64,000 bases of DNA from Oceanicoccus sp. KOV_DT_Chl (GTDB taxonomy: Bacteria; Pseudomonadota; Gammaproteobacteria; Pseudomonadales; Dasaniaceae), in the NCBI RefSeq assembly GCF_900120175.1, contig NZ_FQLF01000002.1:1798001-1862000 (forward strand). Reading direction: 5' to 3'. The notes under the pieces are model-generated. The model was given only the letters and a program-made list of their open reading frames with translations. It searched no databases and was not told the DNA's origin. Of this stretch, positions 20,620 through 27,684 are shown piece after piece. How positions within the stretch are numbered: the stretch's first letter is position 1; every line of letters starts with the position of its first letter. A program made the translations under genes and the position numbers.

Positions 20620-21018
20620 CTATCTAAAAACCTGCTTCAACCAATTCCAGGCCCTACCAAAGATACTACGAGAGTAGCTATCATTCTCAGAATAGTACGA
20701 CTTTCTTTTTTCAGACTCATGCTTTCTACCTAGCTCAATTTGCGAATCGGACCATTCGTTAGCCCATAAAATACCACCGTTTTTGATTATGTAGTGGGAC
20801 TTACATGGTAATTGCCAATTTCCTACCGAAGGGCTGAGAGTAGGACGACCATTAGTAACATTTAGCTGCCACTCAGTAGGCGTTAATGGTGTGCGTACCT
20901 TAGAACCGCAGCCACATACGCAAAGGTGTGCGGCGGTACGAAACTCTTCTGACACATAAAGTACACCAGTTGCTAGGTTTTTTGGCATGTAATGCACATA
21001 CTCAACTTTCATCTTCAA
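20620..21018 (-). CDS. DUF6527-type protein, last gene of the ubiquitin-like operon
   Basis: A 132-residue protein with a metal-site pattern: His31, Cys33, Cys35, Cys37 in AAHLCVCGCGSKVRTPL, then PTLSPSVGNWQLPCKSHYII with Cys72 and His75. This arrangement is what I remember as DUF6527, a small family found in bacterial ubiquitin-like operons next to E1 proteins and proposed there to act as a peptidase; I could not check this. The start overlaps the end of the E1 gene by 17 bases, so the two are cotranscribed and probably coupled. The C-terminal 40 residues are charged and probably not part of the fold. Confidence 0.72.
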   Translation of the reverse strand: MKMKVEYVHYMPKNLATGVLYVSEEFRTAAHLCVCGCGSKVRTPLTPTEWQLNVTNGRPTLSPSVGNWQLPCKSHYIIKNGGILWANEWSDSQIELGRKHESEKRKSYYSENDSYSRSIFGRAWNWLKQVFR

Positions 21019-22199
21019 TGCCTTCTCTTACCAAATTGGATGAGCGAATATTAAATATCGTGTTAAGGAATTCACCATTAGAACAGTAGAAACCCCGTAA
21101 CTGCTTAAATCGAAATACCGCAAGACAGGCATTAAGAGCATTTAATTCACCGATCTGAATATTCGACTTGTACATATTTCCAGGGTCTTCAGACTCAGTA
21201 GCCCAGCTTTTATTACGAACTTCATCGGATAGTCCTTCAGGGAAAAGAGTGGTTCTGACCATCCCGCTCAAGCCGTCATCTTTGTCGCGTTTTAGCCCCA
21301 TTCCTACATCAATGAACGGGATATTGAGATTTATTAAAACATCGAAAATTTCCGAACGAGCATCACCGTTATCTACGCAAACAAAGGCAAATGTAACTCC
21401 TTCAAGTTCAGATTTAGTAGATTCGTCTATACAAATGCTTTTGATGTTTAAGCCTTTCCGGAAGTTTTCATAACGACCCTGATATACGTCCGCTTTTAAC
21501 ATACCAAGCTCAGACTCATTTAATTGACCTGGAGAGCGGTAAGCATTGTGCACATGATAATGGTCATGATCAAACCCACGTATTTCTTTAGCGGGGTTTT
21601 AACCATGAAATCGAGAACATAAGCCCCTGTACCACCTAACCCAATAACAGCAATGACGTCTTCAGTAAACTTTTGGGATAAATCCGTAATATTAGAGCGA
21701 CTTGTGAGAGTGTCTCTAAACTTAAAAACCGGATCATCCAAAGCCTCTTCAGAAGCATTGTATGTATAAGGCGTTGCATTAAGTTTCTGCATGGCGGGCC
21801 CAGAGATGAATGACACATAAGTCTCTATTTTATGAAAATGATCCTTATACTTTCCCGTGGCTTTGGGTTTATTAGAAAAAGAGCGTTGGACTTGGACATC
21901 GGTACAAGCATCGCTTAAGGTAATGTTGAATGGACCTCCACCCAAATTGGGTAGAGGTTTTCCATTCAGTCCGTGAGGCATTTCCCCGGCGAAGTAAATT
22001 TGGTGGTCTTGTTGGTCAAAGCGAAATTTATCAATAAATTTTAACTTTGAAACAATAGCCCACTTTTTAAATCACCATTCTTGTCTAGATAAGGGATTTC
22101 GCGGATAACCATGTGATTCGTTGAATCAATGGCTACCGCATATCCTTTGTCCAGAATTTTACCTAAATCGTCATTATGACTGACCAGTTTCTGAAACAT
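21002..22199 (-). CDS. E1/ThiF-family ubiquitin-like activating protein with N-terminal domain (two one-base frameshifts)
   Basis: From the ATG at 22199 (MFQKLVSHNDDLGKIL...) the frame breaks at CCC 22059-22061 and again at TTT 21587-21589. Adding one base at each gives a continuous 399-residue protein. The C-terminal part is an E1-like Rossmann adenylation domain: VIGLGGTGAYVLDF near residue 187, GFDHDHYHVHNAYRSPGQ near 213 (the D.D...N..R active-site pattern), and FAFVCVDNGDARSEIF. The N-terminal 170 residues (including FRFDQQDHQIYFAGEMPHG) look like the region named DUF6791 in similar proteins, by memory. No obvious catalytic cysteine follows the adenylation motif. The start overlaps the 3' end of the Ubl gene by 26 bases. 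Confidence 0.8.
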
Positions 22200-22443
22200 G
22201 AAACACCATCCCCTCTTTTACTTTAACGGTTGAACCTGGACATAGAGTGCCTTCGGGCTTATTTCCCTGGCCGCGCTCATAAATCACTGAGTAAGTGGTT
22301 TGAGAGTCAGGGGTAAAAGATGGCACCTCTAGTTTTACTATCTCCTCATAAGAGATAGGCCCCTTTGGTACTTCATGCGGTGTTGCTTCAACTATGATCG
22401 TTACAAGCTTTTTATCTGGCTTGCCTTTATTTTCTTTGGACAT
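22174..22443 (-). CDS. Ubiquitin-like protein of the multiubiquitin (beta-grasp) family
   Basis: An 89-residue protein whose pattern KLVTIIVEATPHEVPKGPIS...YEEIVKLEV...YSVIYERG...GTLCPGSTVKVKEGMVFHV matches the single multiubiquitin-type domain used as the modifier in bacterial E1/E2 operons. It ends FHVSETGQS with no C-terminal Gly-Gly, so conjugation, if any, would use another C-terminus or need processing. GGAGGGACGTC precedes the start. The gene overlaps the E1 gene, which strongly supports a conjugation role. Confidence 0.8.
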   Translation of the reverse strand: MSKENKGKPDKKLVTIIVEATPHEVPKGPISYEEIVKLEVPSFTPDSQTTYSVIYERGQGNKPEGTLCPGSTVKVKEGMVFHVSETGQS

Positions 22444-22578
22444 GACGTCCCTCCTACAAATTAAAAAATTTGCTAACTAATTGAATTTGAATGTAAAGCT
22501 GGCGAGCAGTTGCTCACCTAGGAGTAGGAAGATGAGTGGTTATTTAGACCTACAATGACTACCCATCTTCTACTCAGG
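22444..22578 (-). promoter_or_regulatory. Structured spacer between the 44-residue ORF and the Ubl gene
   Basis: Two imperfect arms, GAGTAGGAAGATGAG near 22522-22536 and CCCATCTTCTACTC near 22562-22575, can pair over about 13 bp. The region also shares blocks with the leader of the next gene upstream (TTGAATGT near the middle, CCTACAATG, and GACGTC with GGAGG just before the start codon). I infer a duplicated leader with a conserved hairpin, perhaps an RNA-processing or attenuation element. Nothing else is visible here. Confidence 0.4.
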
Positions 22579-22713
22579 CTATTTGCGTTTACGCTTCTTA
22601 TTTACCTTGAAGCGAAATGCTTTTAAGCCATAGTTGGCTGCAACCATAAGTTTTCCAGTTGCTTTATGCCGATATGACTTTACATAGATGTATTCATCAG
22701 AATCGCTCTTCAT
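22579..22713 (-). CDS. 44-residue basic protein heading the ubiquitin-like operon
   Basis: The frame reads MKSDSDEYIYVKSYRHKATG and ends KAFRFKVNKKRKRK. GGAGG lies 8 bases before the ATG, in a leader like that of the next gene. The N-terminal half is acidic and aromatic, the C-terminal tail very basic, suggesting RNA or DNA binding, but I recognise no family. Good ribosome binding site and position upstream of the Ubl gene argue that it is translated; a possible role as substrate, adaptor or regulator is open. Confidence 0.6.
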   Translation of the reverse strand: MKSDSDEYIYVKSYRHKATGKLMVAANYGLKAFRFKVNKKRKRK

Positions 22714-22919
22714 GACGACGTCCTCCATATAAGAAGGCAGCTTGTTAACTCGAAGAGCGCAGAGGGGTTAACAGGTTGAATGTGTAGCTGACCTGTCCTA
22801 CAATGCATGGGTATCCACCTAGATACACCCACTTCAAGAAGCCCGAGTTGTGCCTTATTCAGCTGGGCTTTTTGCGTGTCTAAAGGCGCTGAAATTACCA
22901 GTTTCAGCGCCTTTTTTAT
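22714..22919. terminator. Intergenic region with a strong hairpin (22882-22914) after higA and two further hairpins
   Basis: AAAGGCGCTGAAA (22882-22894) and TTTCAGCGCCTTT (22902-22914) form a perfect 13-bp stem, followed by T-rich sequence on the plus strand and by TTT on the minus strand, so it can terminate in both directions; it begins 5 bases past the higA stop. AAGCCC/GGGCTT (22839-22870) followed by TTT is a second plus-strand hairpin, and TGGGTATC/GATACACCCA (about 22808-22831) a third. The upstream control region of the 44-residue gene also lies here, with two GTTAAC motifs (22743 and 22768). Confidence 0.65.
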
Positions 22920-24101
22920 TTACATAAGCATCTCTCTTACTGTTCCACTTCCTATGAGTTGATTAAAGATACGATAATTATTTCTTTCTTTTCGTAGAGC
23001 GCCAGCAAGAATGGCAACACCTTTATTAAATTTCTTAGCTGCACGTTTTAATTCGGCTGCGGTTGTATAGCTCAAGATCTCCTCTTTTTCTTCTGCTGGT
23101 AGAAGCCATTTCATAGCGAACTCATCAGCTTCTTCCTCAATTTTATTAACAGCGCTAGAATCTAAATCATCATAAATTGCACGTGTCTCACTATCGAAAA
23201 GGTGTAATTTTATGTGCGCCAGCTCATGCATCAAAACAAACCAAAAATTATCCAATCTGTTATGTCTAAGAGTCATAGATATTACTGGAGAGCCGTCGTC
23301 TAGTAGAAGAGCGGCTCCATCTAAGTATGTTTTACTGAAGTGCTCATTAAAAACTAAACTAATCCCAAATTTCTCTAGATATTCAACAGCTAGTGAAGGC
23401 CCTTCATTCAAAAAACTCAATCCAAGCAAGCTTTCAAAAAAACCATCATCTAGAAACTCTGGATCGAAAATGACTTTATTCGGTTTTTCTTCAGCTTTTT
23501 TAAGTGAAAGAACGTGCCATACAGACAGTGCGTAGCCATTCATCTGGCGACCAGATCGAACAGTGGCCCTTAAAAACGCTGGTTTCATAGTCTTAAAGTG
23601 AGGGCCAAAAAATCGAATTACCTCTTCTTCGGCGTAATTCTTTACTTCTAATAACGAGGGCTTAGTAAATAATTTACGTGAGAACATTTCCTTAAGTGGA
23701 AATTCTAGCCAGTTTATGCCTAAGTCCTCCTCGGCTTTTTGAGGTTCTTCCATTAGTGAGGTGTAAGGAACTCCCAAGCCTTTATGAAGACCTCTTATCA
23801 TATTTAAACTTAGAGGTCTTTTTCTATTTAGGACTTCAGAAACCTTTCCAACAGAGCCAATATAGGGAGCAAGATCACGATTTTTTAAATTACCTTGTTC
23901 CATACGAAATTTGATTGCTTCAATGGGGTCGACGGGGCCGAGGTCAACATTTTCAGATTCATACTTTTCAATTAAAACAGAAAGTACCTCTAAGTCTTCA
24001 AACTCTTTAGTGCCTTCGCTCAATTCATTCGACATTAATTGCTCAAGTGCATTTAATGCCTCTTTGTAGTCTGTTTCTGATTTAATAACTTTAATATTCA
24101 T
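22920..24101 (-). CDS. higA: HigA-type antitoxin fused to an ImmA/IrrE metallopeptidase domain
   Basis: The start at 24101 (MNIKVIKSETDYKEALN) has GAGGAAAAC in front; an upstream ATG at 24176 lies inside the toxin gene and is unlikely. Residues about 65-120 form a helix-turn-helix (GNLKNRDLAPYIGSVGKVSEVLNRKRPLS, split here for reading: LKNRDLAPYIG, KVSEVLNRKR). The C-terminal half holds the zinc motif HELAH (near residue 285) with downstream EEEADEFAMKWLLP, typical of ImmA/IrrE peptidases. Such proteins occur downstream of HigB toxins. Roughly 393 residues. It probably binds the three palindromes at 24448-24513. Confidence 0.85.
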   Translation of the reverse strand: MNIKVIKSETDYKEALNALEQLMSNELSEGTKEFEDLEVLSVLIEKYESENVDLGPVDPIEAIKFRMEQGNLKNRDLAPYIGSVGKVSEVLNRKRPLSLNMIRGLHKGLGVPYTSLMEEPQKAEEDLGINWLEFPLKEMFSRKLFTKPSLLEVKNYAEEEVIRFFGPHFKTMKPAFLRATVRSGRQMNGYALSVWHVLSLKKAEEKPNKVIFDPEFLDDGFFESLLGLSFLNEGPSLAVEYLEKFGISLVFNEHFSKTYLDGAALLLDDGSPVISMTLRHNRLDNFWFVLMHELAHIKLHLFDSETRAIYDDLDSSAVNKIEEEADEFAMKWLLPAEEKEEILSYTTAAELKRAAKKFNKGVAILAGALRKERNNYRIFNQLIGSGTVREMLM

Positions 24102-24141
24102 AATGTTTTCCTCGCCGTTTAAAGCAATTATCTCAAGGCTG

Positions 24142-24432
24142 CTAGTGCTTTTTATTCTTTTTGTCGTAGATCGCATGGGTGTTGATATCTATAACCATTA
24201 CAACGCTAGCTTGATATTGAACCTTTACTTCTAAGCGGAATTTATTTCCTCCAATATTAAAAATTACAGTATTTTGGGCTAAGAAACTTGCACTGGCATA
24301 TCTCTGTTTAATGTCATGAGAGGTTTCCCAGCTTGCAGACTCCACCTCTTCCACCCAAGCCCTTAGCGGGCCCTTGGACGGCGGATGACGAGTAGAAAAT
24401 TCATCAATCTTTTTCTTTCCAACTAGCTTCAT
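24142..24432 (-). CDS. higB: HigB-type mRNA-interferase toxin
   Basis: The ATG at 24432 gives MKLVGKKKIDEFSTRHP, then PLRAWVEEVESASWETSHD and IFNIGGNKFRLEVKVQY, the pattern of the HigB family (about 96 residues; family norm about 100). An ORF reaching 24534 runs through the promoter and is not real. HigB toxins cut mRNA on the ribosome. The gene precedes higA and overlaps the ORF extension of that gene only; the toxin-first order is usual for higBA. Confidence 0.86.
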   Translation of the reverse strand: MKLVGKKKIDEFSTRHPPSKGPLRAWVEEVESASWETSHDIKQRYASASFLAQNTVIFNIGGNKFRLEVKVQYQASVVMVIDINTHAIYDKKNKKH

Positions 24433-24447
24433 CTTCTTGTTTTTAGT

Positions 24448-24513
24448 TCCCAATTTGGGATCATTGTAATCAACCCCTTTTGGGGAGTCAATACATTTGA
24501 TCCCTTTTTGGGA
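24448..24513 (-). promoter_or_regulatory. Autoregulated higBA promoter with three evenly spaced palindromes
   Basis: On the minus strand TTGACT (24486-24491) is separated by exactly 17 bases from TACAAT (24463-24468). The spacer holds the palindrome CCCCTTTTGGGG (24474-24485). Two more flank the promoter: TCCCAATTTGGGA (24448-24460) and TCCCTTTTTGGGA (24501-24513), with centres about 26 bases apart. All three share CCC-N6/7-GGG half-sites, so they are probably operators for the HigA helix-turn-helix, which would block RNA polymerase. The predicted start of transcription is about 24 bases before the higB ATG. Confidence 0.8.
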
Positions 24514-24534
24514 TTTTAAGTGTGGGGTAGTCAA

Positions 24535-25427
24535 GTCTACATGATCGGTCCAGGCCCACCGCCAACAAGAATTTCCTTAGGATACTTTAATCCTAACCAC
24601 TGGAGCGATAAAACTGTTATAGCTCACTAATTATTTTCTTGGTACAAGGGATATCTGGCCAGCCTGTTACCCTAAGAAGATCGAACCCCAGTAACCAGAC
24701 AGAGAGGGTCGAGCTATCAGTACAGCACCAGAATCTATGTCTTGTAATTTCAGCGGATTTTAAGTCCCCCGTGTACATCAAAAAATGGGAAGCCCCATTT
24801 AAACTTTCAGCTTAATTCTTAAACTCATTAAGAATTGCTAAGAATAGCCGTAAAAGGTAGTCTTCCAATAAGGAAGGGTGAATTTCAGATCCTTTAAATG
24901 ATGAAATTGGTAACTTTTTGAGGCTTTTATCTTATTGATAATTAACGAAAAGAGCACTTTATGTGGCAACCATTAACAGTGTGGTTAAAGTGATAATGTA
25001 TGGTGAGGGTCTTAGCTGTTATCGGTAAGAATAAAAAATGCCTGTTTGAGTAGTGCATCTTAATAGTGAGGGCTTTTTTAACTGTAGCTGTGGCAAGGCT
25101 TTTTCCATTTCTAGTGAGAAAAGTAGGATTGGTGCATTTTCGGTGAGAAAACGGCCGTTTTTTCTTCTCAGAGAAGCTGGAAAAATCGTTATAAATCAGC
25201 CTTAGGAAGAACCACTATGAATGAGAACCCACATCGTTTTGTGTGTTATCACGGAAAATAAAAAATTCTCACCTAAAATGAACCGGCATTTTTTGGCGAG
25301 TAGTAAATAATCAATGACTTACAATATATATTCATATAAAAAGGGCGGTTAATTGGTCGGGTAAAGGGTTTATCCGGTTGTGCCGTTCGAGCAAAAAAAC
25401 TAATAGACCATGTTTCTAGTCTGCTTT
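24535..25427. repeat. Gene-free region holding the right copies of the boundary repeats
   Basis: About 900 bases without a supported gene. It contains 25090-25205, which recurs imperfectly at 26256-26371 (same orientation; for example TTTTTCCATTT, AGAAAAGTAGGA, TGCATTTT, GTTATAAATCAG), and 25228-25377, the second copy of the repeat after gyrB. The segment TGCATTTTCGGTGAGAAAA in the first resembles the inverse of TTCTCACCTAAAATGAA in the second, so the two face each other. A tRNA-Leu anticodon-arm-like stretch is at 24753-24770. Nothing else is recognised. Confidence 0.6.
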
Positions 25428-25463
25428 ATTGACTTGACCTATTAGACTTGTATACTGGTCTAT
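25403..25463 (+). promoter_or_regulatory. vapBC promoter with inverted operator half-sites
   Basis: TTGACT (25429-25434) is followed after 16 bases by TATACT (25451-25456), a good sigma-70 promoter. ATAGACCA (25403-25410) and TGGTCTAT (25456-25463) are perfect 8-base inverted copies that flank the promoter and could bind a VapB dimer pair or the VapBC complex. AAGGAG follows at 25471-25476. Confidence 0.65.
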
Positions 25464-25483
25464 ATGTCACAAGGAGCTATGAA

Positions 25484-25723
25484 ATGCTAGAAGAGATCGG
25501 TGCTTACGAAGCTAAGACAAAATTACCTGAAATTCTACGCAGGGTTGAAGCCGGTGAAGCCTTCACTATCACCAATAGAGGCAAGCCCATTGCTGATGTC
25601 ATACCCAGCAGGGCCAGAGACCACTTGAAGGCTGAGGCCGCTATTGCCAACATACTGAAGGCTAAAAAGCACCGAGTGTCAGACGAAGCGCTCAATGAAC
25701 TCCGGAATAGTGGCCGAAAATGA
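25484..25723 (+). CDS. vapB: Phd/YefM-type antitoxin (VapB-like)
   Basis: The ATG at 25484 has AAGGAG 7 bases upstream and gives a 79-residue protein. EIGAYEAKTKLPEILRRVE followed by AGEAFTITNRGKPIADVIP is the Phd/YefM DNA-binding fold. The C-terminal region (AAIANILKAKKHRVSDEAL) should wrap around the toxin. The stop overlaps the start of vapC by 4 bases (ATGA). The longer frame from 25448 crosses the -10 element and is not the true start. Confidence 0.87.
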   Translation: MLEEIGAYEAKTKLPEILRRVEAGEAFTITNRGKPIADVIPSRARDHLKAEAAIANILKAKKHRVSDEALNELRNSGRK

Positions 25724-26154
25724 CAGGGTTTGTATTGGATAACTCTGTGGCTATGCGCTGGCACTTAGAAAGCGGTAAAGCCTCTGATCAGAAGTACGCT
25801 GAAGCAGTATTACTAAGCTTGGCCGATGCTGATGTCTTGGTACCCAGCCTTTGGCACCTAGAAGCTACCAATGTATTGGTTGGGGCAGAAAAGCGAGGTG
25901 ACACGACTACTATCGAGGTCGAACGATTTATCGCTCAGTTAGAGGGCTTGCCGATCAATGTTGATCCGTCAACCGCAAATCATGCCTTTAGTCGGACTCT
26001 ATCTCTATCACGGGCGTACAAATTGAGTAGCTATGATGCAGCATATCTGGAGCTGGCAATCCGCGAGGGATTATCGTTAGCAACTCTAGATAAAAACCTG
26101 TTGAAGGCTGCCAAGAAAGCGGATGTACCGATCTATTTAAAGGATAAGTCTTAA
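25720..26154 (+). CDS. vapC: PIN-domain toxin (VapC family)
   Basis: A 144-residue PIN nuclease. The acidic residues are in place: Asp7 (FVLDNSVAMRW), Glu48 (WHLEATNVLV), Asp (SSYDAAYLELA) and Asp (LATLDKNLLKAA). VapC toxins usually cut tRNA or rRNA. It overlaps the antitoxin gene by 4 bases, the usual coupling. The cassette sits between two copies of a roughly 115-base repeat. Confidence 0.9.
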   Translation: MTGFVLDNSVAMRWHLESGKASDQKYAEAVLLSLADADVLVPSLWHLEATNVLVGAEKRGDTTTIEVERFIAQLEGLPINVDPSTANHAFSRTLSLSRAYKLSSYDAAYLELAIREGLSLATLDKNLLKAAKKADVPIYLKDKS

Positions 26155-26663
26155 AGGAATACAGGCATGAACAAGCCGAGATGGAGATCCTTTAAATTCG
26201 CGAGCATGCTTATACGGCTTACCGCCATGAAATCAGCTGATTCTTCATGAATTGCGATGACAAAGGTTTTTCCATTTTGAGTAAGAAAAGTAGGACTGAT
26301 GCATTTTAGGAGAGAAAAAGGGCAAGTTTTCTCTCATGCAGGTTGGTAAAATTGTTATAAATCAGTGGGAGGGTGAATCACTTTAGGTGATACCCCACAG
26401 TTTTCACACATAAAGTGTTACAGAAAGCTCTCTCTTTAGAGGGCTTTTTTATTTAAAATCAATAAGTTGTGTGACTAAAAGTACAGCCACACACATCGAC
26501 ACTAAATGTTTTGCTCCATTTATCTAACCTTTATGGGGTTTCATAATATTTCCCTCGGGTGGTTAACACAGTAAAGCTACCCTAAAGTTGTCTATATAGG
26601 TAGAAGTTGATTTCATTTGTCATTGTGATTCACAATCGTGAATGATAGAGGTGGGAGATTGAC
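26155..26663. repeat. Intergenic region with repeat copy, terminator and LysR-gene upstream sequence
   Basis: 26256-26371 is the second copy of the repeat at 25090-25205. A rho-independent terminator follows at 26425-26451: stem AAGCTCTC/GAGGGCTT with one G-T pair, then a run of Ts. The remaining 210 bases up to the LysR start are AT-rich upstream sequence with a GAGGTGGGAGA ribosome binding region near 26650. No gene seen. The terminator probably marks the right edge of the accessory island. Confidence 0.6.
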
Positions 26664-27626
26664 ATGGATACAAGGTTACTAACGCGTCTGGGCACCCTCA
26701 GGCAGGTAGAAATATTTTTAAAAGTCGCTGAGAAGAAGAGTATTGCCAGAGCGGCAGATGAGTTGTTTCTTACCCAGCCTAGTGTTTCCAATCAGATTAA
26801 AAAATTGAGTGAGGCGTTAAATATTGAGTTGTATGAGGTCATTGGCAAACAAATCTATTTGACTGCTGCTGGCGACCATGTGGTTCAGGCTGGGTTAGAG
26901 TTATTTGAGGTAATCAGACGGTTAGATGAAGATATTAATGCTTTAAAAGGCTTTAAATCCGGAACTATAAAAATTGCCGTCGTCACTACTGCGAAATATT
27001 TTTTGCCTCATATTCTAGGGCCATATTGTAAAGAATACCCCGATATCGATGTTGAGTTTAAAGTGGGGAATAGAGCTCAAATTATTGAGCGACTGAAGAA
27101 AAACCTTGATGATTTTTATATTTTTAGTGACCCACCTGATGATCTTGATATTGTTCGCTATAAGTTTCTACCGAACCCATTAGCTATAATCGCTTCCAAA
27201 TCCAACCCTTTAAGTAGCCGAAAAAAGTTAACCTGGAACGACTTGAGTGATCAGAAATTTCTATTGCGTGAAGATGGGTCAGGTACGAATAATGCAGTGA
27301 TGAATCATCTGAAAAAACATAATCTTACTATTAATAAAAAAATGGTTATTGAAAGCAATGAGGCTATCAAACATGCGGTTATCGAGAATATGGGGGTTGC
27401 TATTATCTCTGCATACGTGTTGTCAAAAGGTGAAGCTGATGGCTTAAGACAATTAGCGGTTAAAACTTTTCCCATTATGTCTAACTGGTATTTGGTCCAC
27501 TTAAGAGAGAAAAAACTATCATCGGTTACCGATCATTTTTTAAAATTTGTACTTAATAAACACCAAGATATACTACCGATGAAAAAAATTGAGGCACAGA
27601 TTAATAAAGCGATCAAAAAGTATTAA
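26664..27626 (+). CDS. LysR-family transcriptional regulator (CbbR-like)
   Basis: A 320-residue regulator with the N-terminal winged helix-turn-helix (TLRQVEIFLKVAEKKSIARA, then ELFLTQPSVSNQIKKL) and a C-terminal periplasmic-binding-protein-like effector domain (from about residue 100, KIAVVTTAKYFLPHILGPYC). The MDTRLLTRLGTLRQ start and domain pattern recall CbbR/RbcR-type regulators, but there are no carbon-fixation genes near. The target is unknown; the next gene, qor, is codirectional and not divergent, so it is not clearly the regulated gene. Confidence 0.85.
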   Translation: MDTRLLTRLGTLRQVEIFLKVAEKKSIARAADELFLTQPSVSNQIKKLSEALNIELYEVIGKQIYLTAAGDHVVQAGLELFEVIRRLDEDINALKGFKSGTIKIAVVTTAKYFLPHILGPYCKEYPDIDVEFKVGNRAQIIERLKKNLDDFYIFSDPPDDLDIVRYKFLPNPLAIIASKSNPLSSRKKLTWNDLSDQKFLLREDGSGTNNAVMNHLKKHNLTINKKMVIESNEAIKHAVIENMGVAIISAYVLSKGEADGLRQLAVKTFPIMSNWYLVHLREKKLSSVTDHFLKFVLNKHQDILPMKKIEAQINKAIKKY

Positions 27627-27684
27627 GGTTTTGATAGCAAACACCTAAGCCTTAGCAAGTAATTTTTAGCGTGAGAGCAAAGCA

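Noticed and set aside
22920-24176. Longer higA start at 24176
   Set aside because: It lies within the higB gene and has no ribosome site; GAGGAAAAC precedes the ATG at 24101, which also matches the start of the HTH protein.
24433-24534. Extended higB N-terminus (34 extra residues)
   Set aside because: The extension runs through the promoter and operators (24448-24513) and contains no family-like sequence.
16650-26450. A prophage or integrative element with integrase
   Set aside because: No integrase, recombinase, capsid, portal or conjugation gene is present in the segment. Only repeats and cargo-like genes were seen.
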